This document shows, piece after piece, positions 1-27,349 of a stretch of 64,000 nt of DNA (position 1 is its first letter; each line of letters begins with the position of its first letter). The DNA is taken from contig NC_092194.1 of the NCBI RefSeq assembly GCF_043641665.1, forward strand, positions 12,439,298 to 12,503,297. The letters are read 5' to 3'. The notes beneath the pieces were generated by a model, which saw nothing but the letters and a program-made list of their open reading frames with translations, searched no databases and was not told the DNA's origin. This DNA comes from Enoplosus armatus. Taxonomy: Eukaryota > Chordata > Actinopteri > Centrarchiformes > Enoplosidae. The translations under genes were made by a program, and so were the position numbers.

Positions 1-1800
1 GATAACACGTGTTAGTAGGATCAGTTCATGTTGGTTTTGGTCTTTTCATGGGATTTGTTGACATTAAGAACGACACAGAAGATAATAAAGAATCCAGAAG
101 GAGGTATTTCTGTACCTGTACACACTCCTACCCAGCCTGTCCAACCAGTAGGAAGTAAGTGGCAGCTTTCGGAAAACACCGGCGCCCGTTGTCATGGCTG
201 TGGAATGTAATGGCACCTCATGGAGAGGCTTTGGCCCCTCAGTGAGAGAATGCCAAGAGTGATACGCTTGGCCTTCCTCTCCTCTCCTCTAGTCCTTTCC
301 CTTTCTCCTTGTCGTTTTAATCCAGTTTTTACAGTTTTGATACAGACTGCAAAACGTTGTAGTATAGAAAGAACAAAAAGAAATAAAAACGGTACGAATA
401 AACACAGCACAGTGAAGTTATCACTACATGTGCTGAGGCAGAAAGTACCTGCCGAGAGGAATTCTTACTCGCCAAAATGATCCAGACATATTTTTGGGTC
501 ATATATCTTTAAAATATATGCTGTTTTGTTTTCTAATTAGATATGCATTTAAACAAGGCATTCAGACCTCAACATTTTACTGGAATTTGGTGCTTCGTGA
601 GTGGTAGGACAGCTGTAACATCCTCCTCATTGGTGGATTCTTAATTAATTGTTAAATAATCATCTGACATCGTTCATTGATGGAAAACAGCACAGTCCCT
701 TTGTTATTAAATGACTGTGAAATGACGCAGAACAAAGTGGTGTTGAACCCCACTGTTGTGAAAACCCTGGTCAGCCTTGTGGCATGAATGTGGTTTCACT
801 TCGTGTGTTGTCTGATAAATCACATGAAATGAGGGAAAGCTACTTCATTATGGAAAGATGACATGCAGATTATGCATTTGTATCCTTGGAGTTACTTATT
901 TTGGTGTACAGACTCATGAAATAATTACTCACTAAAGGGTTAGTCTAAATATACATAGCCTACATAATTAAAAGTGTGATATTTAACTTGAATGATATAT
1001 ATATTCAAACAGATGTTTAAGTCACTAGATAAACTTTCATATGCTGCTCGGAGCTGCAGCGGTTTCCTGCGTTGTGTTCCCATGCATTTAATTTTCTGTC
1101 CTCTTGCTTTCATTTCCTGTTTACAGCTAATTTTTCTTAAGCTCATGTACGTCACCCAGAATAACATAATGCAGCAAATTCTGCCATAGTGTGTGAGTCA
1201 TAAAACCCTCTCATAAAATATATTATATAAAGCCACTGAAGATGGAAGCTTCATTTTGTTCTGTTATTGGAGAGTACAAAGTGTGCAGCCATCTATTTTT
1301 TCATCTTCCCAAACTCTTACAGGACTGGAGCTAATCATTAATTTGATTTCATATTATTTTTGTACATTCAGGATGACACTACACCAAACATTTACATGGT
1401 CTTTCATCTTGGGTAGAGAACAATCACACCGCAGCCTTCTACTGAATTTAGTTTTTCCTGCTAGAGAGCTCTGGAATTTAAGTCCCCAAGAGTCCTCGGT
1501 CCTCAGCCCCTCATGTGGTTTCTTCGTGTCTCCTTCTGTTCCTCACTGAATCCAAAGATTTGAGGCCCCCTCTGACCTTCTCCTCCACCTCCCTTTGATA
1601 GAGAAACCAAGCAGAGCTGACAGGAGGAAACAATGAGAGACTTTGAAGATTCAGCCAGGGTCTCTCTCTCTCTATAAGCACATTCAAAGTAAGTTATTTC
1701 CAGCTGCTTATCCAAAGTCAGATTATGCTGAAAACCCTGCTAATGGTTAAACTGTGGAGAAGACTTAAGTCAATCTGATCTAAGATCTGTAGCAGGGCCT
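1..1800. other. Upstream flank of ppp2r5c, no gene seen
   Basis: AT-rich non-coding DNA. The short open frames here overlap on both strands, lack splice-bounded structure and match no family I know. An upstream alternative first exon of ppp2r5c could lie here, because mammalian PPP2R5C uses several, but I see no sequence that proves one. Confidence 0.6.
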
Positions 1801-1803
1801 GCC

Positions 1804-2103
1804 TTGCAGAGCGTCACCAGAGACCAGCGAGTGGGGAGGAGGAGCCGGGCTGAAAATTCCAAAGCATGTCCCGCCCTCTGTGTGTCATCTCAGCCAATCA
1901 CCGCCCCTCTCTCCCGGTTGCCTTTGCCCTCATTGCTCCAGAGCAGCCCGAGCTCAGCCAATCAGCCGCCTCCTTCACTGCTTACATCACTAACTAGCCA
2001 GTTCCCTCCAGCAGCGGAGAGCTTCATTTTCTGATCTGCTTTTGTGCTAAAATGGAGGCTGGCCTCTCGCCCTGAGTGGATCGCCTTCCTGGTTGAGGTT
2101 TAG
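1804..2103 (+). promoter_or_regulatory. ppp2r5c: ppp2r5c proximal promoter and 5' UTR
   Basis: This stretch is clearly more GC-rich than its surroundings and lies directly before the ppp2r5c start codon. Two CCAAT boxes are visible (1894-1898 and 1958-1962), both in the form CAGCCAATCA/G, and a CCGCCCC GC box follows the first at 1901-1907. No TATA box stands at a suitable distance, which fits a housekeeping-type promoter. The transcription start is inferred to lie around 1980-2040. The 5' UTR carries a short upstream reading frame, annotated separately. Confidence 0.65.
2052..2075 (+). other. Short upstream ORF in the ppp2r5c 5' UTR
   Basis: An ATG in good context (A at -3, G at +4) opens a seven-codon frame that ends in TGA, 28 bases before the main start codon. 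The main ATG at 2104 has a weaker context (A at -3 but T at +4). If the transcript starts upstream of 2052, the uORF could lower translation from the main start or favour the in-frame second Met at 2134, which has G at +4. This is inferred from position and context only. Confidence 0.5.
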
Positions 2104-15959
<13,856 letters not shown>

Positions 15960-18480
15960 GTCCCGCCATCTGCCGGCTCTTGGTCCAACTGCCCCTTCGA
16001 TCCTCGACAGCCATGGACATCCTCTTTGCCCAGGCACCAGAATTACACTGGTGATTCATGTTGGGCTCTCCATCCCTCCTCCCGCCATCAGTTTACCCAG
16101 AATCCTTAGTTCTCCTTCATTCCTGCTGCCCCTGTGCAGAAGCCCTGTATTGCCTCCCTCAGATTTCTGCTTTCTCAGGTTTTTTTCTTCATTTGGAGAG
16201 GAGCGGGAGTGTGTTCGTGTGTCTTTTAGCCCTTGCCACATTCAGTGTGTTCTCCGATTATTTCCCCCATCAGCTCCTCTTACCTCCCTCTCTCCCTCCA
16301 CCCCCCCTGTGCGCTCACTGTAAATGTGGAACCTGGGAGTTCGGACGCCACAACGCTGGTTCCTTCATTCCTTCTCGTAAACGTGTTCACAATGGATGGG
16401 ACATGGAAACATAGGAACCGACTGACTCACTGTCTAAGGATCGTCTCTTGGTCTCTGCTCTTTGGTTTTCTTTTCCGTCAAAGGGAACAAAAACAGAACC
16501 TGTTGGTCAGATGAAAGATGAGACTTTCCTGTCATCTGTTGTGCGTTTTTTTTTTTAGTTTTTGCTCAATCTAACGGACATCTTGTCAGTGCCAAGACCG
16601 TTGTGTTCTTTGTTTGTTTCTTGTTTTTATCTGTGACTTTAACAGGGACACCTGCCTTTGTTTTTCACTGGTGTTTTGAGAGATTTTTTTTTTCTTTTTG
16701 TTTAGCACACCAGACCAAACTGAGGCCTGTCCTTAGCCTTGCAATGTCCAGGAAAGATGGCGAGGAAAGTAGAAGTTGTCCTGTGGACATCTGACACTTT
16801 CCATTTTATTGTTTTGTGCCATATGCCGTTCTTTTTATATGCTTGCTTCCTTATGTTCATTGGCAATATTTGAAAACCAGACCATAGTGATGCCTAGGAA
16901 GTTCAAACAATGGTACTTACTGTTTTTGAGTTAACTAGATGAAGATGAACCTGAATGAAAGCTGTATTTGCTTCCTAAGTTGCAGTAGCAATATCTGGGG
17001 CTTGGATGTAGCCAGGAGAGCCCTCAGTTGCTGTGGGATGTTCAAGGTTGAGTGGTGGGTTTTATTCATTCCTGCTGCTGTAAAATGAATGGGGGTGATT
17101 GTCTTTGTAAAGAAAATATAATCAGATTAGTTTTTATTGAAGGGGAGAGGAGGCACAGATCTGTACTGTTGCACACTGTTTGTGTGTCTCAACACCTAAA
17201 AACTCCACAGCAGCTGTTTTCACGTTAGGACCTTTGCTAGTTATGTTTCTTTTTAAAGAGCATAAAGGTGTATTGGTATTGTAAGCTATAAAGATTTTAA
17301 TGTCCTCTAAGTAAAAATAGAAATTAATTTATTAAACATAAGAGCTGGTGACCTCAGTAGCTATTAACATACTGACATTAAATGATTAATACACAAAATG
17401 ACTTGATGAGAGCTACCAAAAACAATGAATAATTGAAAGGTGTGGCATGCTTGTGTTGCTACCATTCCTAATTTCAGTCGTCTGGTTTGTGGGTTATGTA
17501 TATTGTATCCTTCTCAGTCAGGAAGTTATTTAAGGTTGGAAAATATCTTTCAGTCAGTACCATTGTTTAAACTAAGGAGGCCTGCTAGAGTTCTTCATAT
17601 TTGATGTGTTGTATTTCTTTGTCTTGTCTCTGGAGGTTAGTAGCGTGGATGTCAGGTTTTGGATTTTTTTTTCTTCTGGCCATTCAGGATGCCCAACGCT
17701 GAAACACACTGGTATCAAAATGGCCACAAAAATGCCAGATGCTGAAAATAAACTGACATTGTGACTTGGCTTGTTAACTGTATTAATACTGTATTTGCTT
17801 GAATGCAAAAAAATGTAAATTAAAACTACCATGTTAAACATGTACCTTTTACCCTGGAGGAATGCCATTCACCAAACTGATTTGATTTCTGTTGTCGAGG
17901 TCATTGCGTTTATGAAACAGTCCTGCTTGCTGGGAGAGATGTTTTATGGATTTTATGAGTTTGAGTCAAGAGATGTTGGAGGTTTATTTTAGTGCTGAAA
18001 AACAAGTCATCCGTGATAACAAGAGATGATTTAAAAATGATTCGGTGGCTTGTTCTCTCTCTGCAGGATCTTTGCAGATCTTTTAATTTTAACATATTAT
18101 TTCAAAAAACATGATAACTTAAAGTGTCCTTTTGTATGTGATCTGTACTATATGATTCATTTAATATTGTATATATGATTTACCTTGTTTCATGTAGTGT
18201 TATATATCTAGATTAATTTTGTACAAATTGTCCCTCTGTACAGAATAAAAACATCAATAGCAAGTGAAAGAAGTCAATCTGGCACATACCGTCTTATTTC
18301 TCCTGTTCTGGATGTACTTTCAGCGACACAAGGATTTAGAAAATGTTCTTATTTTTATTAAAATCTGCAAAGTTTCCTCCCTCCTCTATATAACTGACAA
18401 ATGTTCATGCCCGTTGTGTGCTCCTATCACTGTCTTTAGTGGTGTACAACTATATAGAATGAATAAAGAGATTATTTGAA
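15960..18480 (+). other. ppp2r5c: ppp2r5c 3' UTR with two poly(A) signals
   Basis: About 2.3-2.5 kb after the TAG stop with no long convincing coding frame. A first AATAAA lies at 18244-18249, and a second at 18462-18467 could give a slightly longer form. Several ATTTA pentamers and T-rich stretches occur (for example near 16546 and 16686), which can act in mRNA turnover. The 16051-16514 frames on both strands lie inside this UTR and look incidental. Confidence 0.8.
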
Positions 18481-19049
18481 TATATATTTTCAACCATGCA
18501 TCCATTTTGGCTTTACTTTATTGGAAGGGCATTTTGAAACATACTCACATACTACAATATATAACCTACAGTCCATTTTATGACTGAACTATCAAAATCA
18601 CATGACCTATGGATTATATTTGTCTTCTTAATTTGGTTTTATGAATTGTAGCCACTTTGGCGATTGGCTGCTTTGAACACAAGGGGGAGCCAGATACCTG
18701 TCTATTACTAAAATGCAGAGAATAACATCTGCAACGCCACTTGTTAATGCAGTTTGAGATGTAGCGTCCATCCTGCAGGTCTCAATGATCTAATCTATGA
18801 CTGCATATTAAGCTGCTCTGGAATTCAGTAATCATCCATATCTCAACCAAAGCTAACGTTTCTACAATACTCAGCTCCTCACACACACTGCAGTGCCAAC
18901 ACAGTCAGTCTGGGACATTTATTTTGTTCTTGCGTATGAATTATATACTGTGTTCACAGAAGTACACATTTGAAATGTAAAACTGTACAACATAATTTTG
19001 CACATTGACCTTCAGTGTTAACTATCATCACCATGATAACACAGTCTTT

Positions 19050-19345
19050 CAGGTTCATTTGTTTTTTGTTAATACATAACAAAAACTTAATTAGCAGTTT
19101 TTCAAGCAAAAATGCCCGGTTTCAGCTTCATAAATATGACGATTTGCTGCTTTTCTTCGTCATATATGATAATAAACCTATCTTTGGGTTTTGGGCTGTT
19201 GGTCCAACAAAACAAGAAATTTGAAGATGCTACCTTGGGCTCTGGACAATTATAATGTCCATCTTACACTATTTCATATACAAAATGAAGAAAATAATCA
19301 ACAGATGAATCAATAATGAAAATAATCATTTGTTGCAGCCCTACA
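19050..19345. repeat. Dispersed fish repeat, degenerate copy
   Basis: Contains TTTTTCAAGCAAAAATGCC, the block shared with 12950, and ends in AATGAAAATAATCATTTGTTGCAGCCCTA, the usual edge of this family read in the opposite sense. Confidence 0.55.
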
Positions 19346-20945
19346 TTGAATTCAAACATATTCCAGGCACTAGCCTTAAATCCATGAAGTATTTAAATGA
19401 CCAGTGAAAGTAAACATCTGCAGACATTGGTGGAGAGTTGATCAATTTCATTAATCAATTTAATGATGTTCCAAATAACTAATATAAACACTCTATCACT
19501 CTTTTGCATTGAGCAGATTACATGTGAGAAAGTAACGTGAGTGTGCAAAGCTCCTTCATGGGAAGAGAAGAAGAATTAGGTTTTTCTCAGAAGTGGAGAG
19601 GGTCAACCTTTTTTTTTATTACGACACGTGCTTTATGGATTACTTCCTGTTTCAGTAATGAGAGTGTTTTTGTTTTGATGTTGTTGGCCTTGTATTCTTG
19701 TATCAGTTGGCTGTAGTAGCTTATCTCCTGTTGCGGAGAGAGTATTAAATCTTGATGTTACACAAGGTGAAGGTGAAGCTGTGAGTCACAAAGGATTGGC
19801 GAGCGGAAGGCCAATTGTAAACAAGTGTGTTTGTTTTTTCGGAAGGGGATGATTTCAGGAAAACCGGATATTTGTTGTTTCCCTGAGACGTTTCCGCAAG
19901 ATCTGTTGCCTTGTCCTGAGCTGACACTGCTGATGGAAATAACCCTGGAATTCAGAGTTGGCCTGAAGTACCAATGTTGTAAACTCACTTCTCCTTTACT
20001 CCAATAAAAGAAGGTAAGCGAGGGAAAGGGAAGGCTGCACTTATTTGAACATTTATGGTCCTGTTAGTTGTTCAGAAGTGCAGCACAGCAAATGTCAGCA
20101 TCAACTATCAGCAAAATCATCAACAAATGATGTATCTAATAGATGCATACATATGAAGAAAACACACATTTTAAACCCCACTCTCTTCTCGTTCACAACA
20201 GTGTATGAAAATGAGTAGCGCACTTATCTTCAGTTTGTTTCCTATGCTTACCATCTCAGGGTTTGTGGCATTTTTGTGTCAGCCATTGCACCCACTATGC
20301 ATGCAAAAACCAAAATGCTAGAAAACCACAGCAAAACTAGGCTACAAAAGTTATGTTACTGTGTCTTTGTGGCCTGGTGGTTGAGACATATAATGTTGTC
20401 TATGCAATAAAAAGGCAAAATTGCCAAAAAAAAAAGGTTACTATCAACATTTACATTAAATGATTTACTTTCCTCCTGACTCTGGTGATGGCAATTTCAA
20501 GGTTATTCATTATTGTGAAAGTTGTTAAGTCCGTGCAGAGGCTACTTATGTTTACCATCATTCTGTCCTGATGTCTGAAGATTTAATACGATCACATGTA
20601 TCTCCACACAAGAACGTTTCTTTTTTGAGCTCTGCTATTCATTCCAGCACAGCTGCAGGCCTGAGGAGCTTTAAACTACCGGCCGTGCATTCAGTCTGTA
20701 ATCACATGAATATTCCTGACACGTGAATGTATTCAAATGATGAATAAATAAAAGCAAATGCACAATAACTGCTTTTCCATGTCTCACAATCAAAGGACTC
20801 ACTCAAACATGAGTACATATGATTACATTAAGTTTAACAGTTTTTAACTTATGTGAGTCCTAAATTAGTCCAGACCAGATGTGTCATAAGATTATCATTG
20901 ATTCTAATTGTATACAAGTTACAAGAGTTAACCATATGACTGTGT

Positions 20946-21035
20946 TTATTTTATTGTATTTATTTAACCTTTTTTTAACCAGGTAAGTCCCATTGAGGTT
21001 TGAAACGTCTTTTGCAAGGGAGAGGGAAAACAATA
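20946..21035. repeat. TTTATTTAACC..CCATTGAGGTTT fish repeat fragment
   Basis: The segment TTTATTTAACCTTTTTTTAA followed by CCAGGTAAGTCCCATTGAGG and a CTTTTGCAAGGGAGAG block is a recurrent teleost repeat motif. Only about 90 bases are recognisable. Confidence 0.5.
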
Positions 21036-21795
21036 CAATACAAAATCAGAAGCCAGATAAACAACACTAAATGTGTGGAAATACATGCAAAATACATAAC
21101 TACTTTGAGTCGTGGGAACAGTGCAGTGAAACAGTCGGTGAAACATTATGCAGCATGCTAAATGGGGATTTAAATTGTTGTCATATATGTCAACACAACA
21201 CCAACATTGTAAAAGCTAATGTGAAGCTGAATTAGTTTTTCAGCAGTGTCTTCTGCTGTGGTGGTGTGATGTGGTGCAGCCGCTCTAAGTAGAACGCTTT
21301 AATGCGCTGTCTCTCTATCTTTCCACATCTTATTAACCATGACCCAAAGTGAACCTGCAGCCAGGGTGTCACTCATGTCTCTGTTTGGGACTTTTTAAGC
21401 ATCATGACTGAGAGATTGCTTCAAGAGAGAGATTTGAAAAGACAAAAAAAAACCTGGAAATGCTGGTGTACTCCCTCATATCTTCAAGGAATTTAACAGG
21501 ACATTAGCTGATTTTGTTGAACGTGTAATGAGTTTGAGAAATAAAGGCGATACCGAAATTAATTCTTACTGATCCAGGTCAGAGAGCGGCCTGCTCTCCC
21601 AAATCCCACAGCATCTCCAGCTTGTGTATCGCAGTGTATTGTTGCCAAGCTGTCCTCACTTGCCCTACCTGACTCACAGGTGGCTCAGAGCCAAGACTGA
21701 CAGACTGCTGGAAGGGAAACCTGCCACCATCTGGAACATCTCAGGCTGCCAGTAACAGCCACAGCCAGCTATAGACAAAATGCTACATCCTCTCG

Positions 21796-21864
<69 letters not shown>
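21796..21864 (+). repeat. (CTAT)17 tetranucleotide microsatellite
   Basis: A perfect tetranucleotide run of about 69 bases in the intergenic region. Confidence 0.98.
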
Positions 21865-23709
21865 AAACACAGGTGTATAACATAATAGGGAGGTTTGTGG
21901 TGGAGAAAAAAAGGCCCAACATGGGCTGCACTGTAATAATTACTACTTGTAAAGTTAATACTAAAAAAAAATTATGAATCCAAAAAAAGAGAGAAAAAGG
22001 AAATGCAAATATAAATAAACACAATGGTTGTGGTGGTGCACAGTTGACAGTTGACAGTTAAGACTGTTCATGGTTTTAACTTAGAGTTGCATCCATAAGG
22101 ATTTTCAAGGACTTTCAGGGATTCACTCCTGAGCTAGGGCAAGGTACTTTCCTATTCATCAGTTGCGTATTACCATTAGTATAATTTTTTTATACTTTTT
22201 CTGGCATGCCTTAATTTCAAAGGTGACAACAGAAAATAAAAAGGTATAACAGGCAACCAACGTCCCAGGTCTCTCATATATACTTAGAATCCCATTCTAA
22301 CTTTGTAAACGGCAAATAAAGCAGAAGCTATATTGTTTCTGTTGTGCTCTTTAATTTAAATGTCTGTAGACCATCAACTAAATGCCTGACAGGGCCAGCA
22401 GAGCTTTAAAACAAGCTTTGAAACAATTACATGTTATGATGGAGGATGGTTTTAAGTAGACAGAGATCTGGGGATTCATGGGATTTGATTCCCACAAGTA
22501 GAAAACAAATTCAGCTTTTCATTTCACCATCCAGTCCGCCTGAGGTATTGCCTGACTCTATGAACAGAGCCAGTGATTGCTTACTAGCCTTATTTTCCTT
22601 CAGATACTGGGCTAAAAAACACGTGAAGCAGGGGACTGAAAGAAAAACTGATGTTTGAAGTCATAAAGACGTATTCATAAGCTAAAAGCCTCTGAATGTC
22701 TTCATTGTTGAGTAATGAAATAAACCAGCGTACCGTTCATCTCTGGGTCCGCTGTCATTTCTTGAATATGAATAACTTATTTATGTAGGACATGAGTCAG
22801 TCTGGGAGACCTTTTCAGATCTTGACATTAATTGGCAGCGACTCTAATACAAGTTTTCTCTGTCACTTTGGAACATTTCTCAGATCTGAATTGAAATTCT
22901 CAAAACTCCAACACTAAAAGCAATTTCTCATTCTTTTGAATAAACTGCAAATGCTTTGGCACATTCATGCAAATGATTATGTACAATTGTCTGCTGTTTC
23001 CTACGTAATTGCTTATGTTATGCTGAACTCTTGTTCAATAGTCTCACCCCCGAAAACATCTAGGCATTCATTGCATAAATCATCGCATGCAAAATGGTTG
23101 TATATCTGTCAAACATATTTTCTATACATTTCTATTCGACCTTTTTTGTAAATGTGTGAATTGATGAACTGCTCTCAGGTGAATCCTGACTCTCATTAAT
23201 GAAGAGTGTGTGAAGAGTTTCATAGAGAGGTACAACAGGTATGTAATCCAACAGTGTGCACTGTACTGTAATACTGTATACTTACTGTAATGCATAATTC
23301 ATATTACAGCCATGTGCATTTTCAATCATTGTCATCAAAATCTTAGCCGTAGTTTACATCAGATGATACAAACTACACAGTTATATTGACAACATGGCTA
23401 AGCATTTTGACTATCTTGTTTGTAAACAATGACAAAAGGATCATTCTGATTTCACTGAAATATTTCCTTTTGAGTGATGGACTAAGGATTTTGAGCAAGG
23501 TACGGGCTTTTGCAGGTAATCCATTGTTTGGTGCTGTTTGGACGAATTGTTTCGAGAAATGCATTTGCTGTTTTGCAAATATTAAGGATGACTCGAGAAA
23601 TGTACCAAAGTGACTGAGAAAAGGGTTAGGGTTAGTAACTGTTCTAACTGTAGAACAGGACATGTTTTTGTGCACCTGACTATTGTGTACCCTTTGGTGT
23701 TAAGCAGCC

Positions 23710-23712
<3 letters not shown>

Positions 23713-23766
<54 letters not shown>
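23713..23766 (+). repeat. (AC)n microsatellite with one interruption
   Basis: A run of AC units interrupted once by an extra A near 23753. The minus-strand frame at 23582-23764 reads through it and is not a gene. Confidence 0.97.
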
Positions 23767-26149
23767 TCTACCTACAGATCATTGTTTAGGATCATTAAGC
23801 AATGTGTTGCTGGACAACTGGACAGGCTCTTCCTCTAGTTTTCCTTACAGCTCTCCACACTAATCCGACATGCAGGATTTTTCTAAAACTTTTCTAAAAC
23901 TGCCCATGGGATGCACATGTCTTTAAGTGAAATTTTAATGTTACAAATAAGCTTTTACAGGTGAAAACTGTAACACAAGGGGTATAGAACATGCACCACC
24001 TGTGTCCTGAGTAGTCTTTAACCAACAGCAGAAGTCATTATGGTTTCTTTCCTCGTGAAATGACAAGAAAAAAATAATCCACTGAAAACATGTGCCGTGG
24101 CGGTTAACTCACCTCAGAAGCCTCCATGAGATGTGGCCAGGCGGTTGAAGTCCTGCCTGGATCCTACAGGGGGAGGTGTTACTCTGCAGGGATTGGGCCA
24201 CGATCCCAGAATGAAGGCAAGATGAGAGATGGAGGAGAGGGCAGCTGAGGTGAGTGGCGGTGTGGCAGCCGCAGCCTAAAGCCTCACCACAGCCCCAGCA
24301 GGGTAATCTAATCAGCTGTTTCAGAGACTCTCTTGGCCTCTGCTTCGCTCTCTCTCACTTCCTGGGAATGGAGAAGAACTCATTCCTCGTTTTCAAGTGA
24401 TGTGCCTCATCTCATTATCTTCAATCAGGTATGTAGAGGTTTGAAAACAAGTTATAAACACGGCTGGTTTTTCCCTGCAGGAAGACATGGTTTAGTGCTT
24501 TTTAGTAATTTTGTTTGTGGGGGATTTTAATCTTTGCTTGTCTTGTGGGTGAAATTGCCCTTCATATGAGGGATTCTACAAACTTCAGATGATGTTATTA
24601 TGCTGTTGCTCATAAACCACTTCAGTGCAAAGTAAATGCTATTAGCGTACTGTATTCAATTCAAAGTTGCATTTCCTTCTGGTGCAATTTAATATGAAAC
24701 TCTATTCACTGTACAGCACAACACATTAATCATGAGTGAGGGTGCTGATGTTAAAAAGCCAATATAGGTGATAACTGGCAGGGTTCTCATAAATAGTCTT
24801 TCAATCACAATGCACTGCGGGAGCAAGTGATGGTTAAAGCTGCAGTACATAATATGTCAGTTGCACACTTGCTATTGTCATAATAACCTCTTATAAAAAG
24901 AGGAATGAAAGAGGTTCAAAACACAAACCATAAACATAATACATCCACAGGAAATCCACTATAGATTAACAGCAATGAAAACAACAGCGATGAAGTCAAG
25001 GATGTATTCTGAAGAGCTGAAGGAAAAGATTTTTAAGCACCTTTGCCTTGCCAACAACAAATGCAATTCAATAACTCAAACATTAAACATGAATATCTGG
25101 TTATAACCCAGTTAATTTTAGAGGCATCTGTGCTGACTGAGCTGTGCGGCATCAAAACTTCTGTTGTTGGGTCACGCAGCTGTCAAAATGACAATATTTC
25201 CAACAATGAAAGTCAGCGGGAACCAAATATATCCCTTAATGAGAGTGGAAATCCCACAATCAGATTGGATTAAATTGTGTTTGTGTTGGGCAAACAACAC
25301 ACAATCCTTTAATTGTCTACACATTGATGGTTTTAGATGACTAGGCTATGGCACATATGGCCCCTTTGAATTGAACTATGGGTAAAATTTGTCAAGAATG
25401 GATCAAATTCAAGGTTCAACTAACCTTGCGACCAGAATGGACACTGCTACATCTGTCAGAGCATCTAGTGTCTCCTGTCATCAGGTCACTGAAGTTCCAT
25501 ACTTAGTTTACATGATGACAACTGATCTATCTCCATCAGCTGACGAAGACCACAGATATATATAGGTATCAGCGTATATGCAGGAGACAGAAATTTTGAA
25601 GAAATAATTGAGATAATTCAGAAACAGTGACCTAATGATACAGTTTGTCCACCAGAGAGCACTGACAAGATCATTTTTCAACTGTAAAGTCCTTTCTCAG
25701 CACACATTTTGGTCACACCTTTTGACTATCTTTTGAGCAAAAGTAGCATGTAGCACCACTTGTCACACACATGTCGATACTTGTTGTCGAAACTAAAGCA
25801 GCCAACATTCATTTTATTATTTACACCCGTGCTTTTCTACTGTAGCATGTCAAAATGTCTTCTGTGAAGAAGGTCTACTGTCTGTAGCCAGAAATCTGTT
25901 TTTGATTAGCCTATATCTAATACAGGAGTATGAGGACCAACGCAAAATCATTTCATATTATTATTTCGTCCACGTCATTTACATAAATGAGGGTAGGCTG
26001 AATAACAGAAACACCTCTCTGTATAATGCAATAATATTCAACAGCACCACAAACTATCCTCCAGAATGATCATAAAGTGAAGGTAGGATTTATTGCAGGG
26101 CTGTTGTGTTAGACTGGGTTTATTCTAGCTAGGTGTACCTAATAAATTG

Positions 26150-26560
26150 GCAGCCTAATGTAGCATTATCCAACGCACATTTTTCAACATGGCGGGATAT
26201 TTAAACTGTCGCTACTCTGCTCACTCTTTTGCGTTGCTAGGTTACCGCTTCCTACACTGCTAATGTAAAGCGTCATAATCAAGATCACCTGCCAGTCGGA
26301 CCGCGTCGCTCCAGAGCGTGTTTACGTTCTCCTCCCGTCATTATTCTGTAACTCCATTACTCGGTAGTTTCTTACATCAGCTGTCGACCTCAAACGCAAC
26401 TTCTGATTGAGAGTTGAGCTTTCCTGTCCTGCTTGCGGGAAGCTTGAGACCACGGAGAGAGGAGACCCTTGATACACCGTCCACTGGGCTGCCAAGACAC
26501 CGCTTCACTTCTACAAGCTAGCTAAGTATTTGCTGCTCATGCTAACATGTGTGTTATGAG
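26150..26560 (+). promoter_or_regulatory. Promoter-like island with perfect RFX X-box
   Basis: CpG-bearing sequence in an otherwise AT-rich region. At 26233-26245 it holds GTTGCTAGGTTAC, whose reverse complement GTAACCTAGCAAC fits the RFX X-box consensus (GTNRCC, 1-base spacer, RGYAAC). An ACATGGCGGGA motif resembling a YY1 site lies near 26190. Such TATA-less arrangements are typical of housekeeping or ciliary gene promoters. A strong donor (CAAG/GTATGT) follows at 26844/26845. A transcript starting here is inferred; none is proven. Confidence 0.45.
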
Positions 26561-27172
26561 TTGATGTTGGTTCTGTTCAGAGTTTATGTGCTTTGCGGGC
26601 AATATCAATTAGCTACGAGGCTGCTGTTTTGTTTATTTGCTTTGGTGTTAATTGAATTAGTTAGCTAATTTCTTGTAGTGGCTGAGTTGGTTTTTCTGGT
26701 GGTTGTTTGGCGCACATTAAGATGATTTCATGCTGTTATGGTCTGATTTAGTCTCGGGCACACTTCTCCCTGCGGATTTCCCAACTTATTTTCTCTAAAA
26801 CATTGGGTTTGTAGAAGAGGGCAATATTAGAGCATTGGCTCAAGGTATGTAAATATGACTGTTGTCTTGCTTTCTTGTAATATTGGCTTCATGGGAAATG
26901 TTAAAAAAGTTAAAAAGAAGAGTGCTCTGTAGTTTAAACTTCTTATCTTCGACAGAAACTCTGCATACATACTTTGTATTCACATTATCAACAAGTAATC
27001 TGCTACCAGTATAAAAAAAGACAGTTTTATGCAATATAACATTCAGGGTAAAAGAGCAGATGGACTATTTCACACAGCAAATGCCATATATTGAAGGAGT
27101 GTGGCTGTTGTTTAAGCTGTCGTCTTCTAACTAAATTGATCACAAGAGATGTGTCAGGATCTGGGTGGATTA

Positions 27173-27349
27173 TCACCTCTTTTTAACAGTTTCATTGGGT
27201 AAACCCTGTAGTCTATCGACGGCTTTTTCTGAAAATACACCATCTGGAGGTTTTTCAGCTTCTTGGTGTGCTCCTTTAATGATATCTGAAATGTCATATA
27301 TGTTTCCAAGGATGCTTCTGTCCGTTTGTGGAGGCCCAGCAAAGTATAT
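27173..27349 (-). pseudogene. Unidentified protein-like fragment
   Basis: On the minus strand a frame without its own start codon runs for 58 codons to a TGA. Its composition looks like a soluble protein, with motifs such as GNIYDISDIIKGAHQEAEK and AVDRLQGLPNETVKK. An in-frame TAA stands just upstream and no acceptor AG bounds it. I do not recognise the family. It may be a relic of a gene or transposon, or chance. Confidence 0.25.

Larger units (their letters stand above)
18481..26150. other. Intergenic DNA, no gene supported
   Basis: AT-rich sequence with repeats and microsatellites. The short frames (such as 19745-20007 on both strands, 22446-22658 and 23373-23675) overlap one another on opposite strands and lack motifs. 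A GC-richer stretch at 24100-24420 stands out and has one splice-bounded candidate on the minus strand, listed among the findings. Confidence 0.55.

Noticed and set aside
23625..23637. GGGTTAGGGTTAG telomere-like motif
   Set aside because: Two units only; no array.
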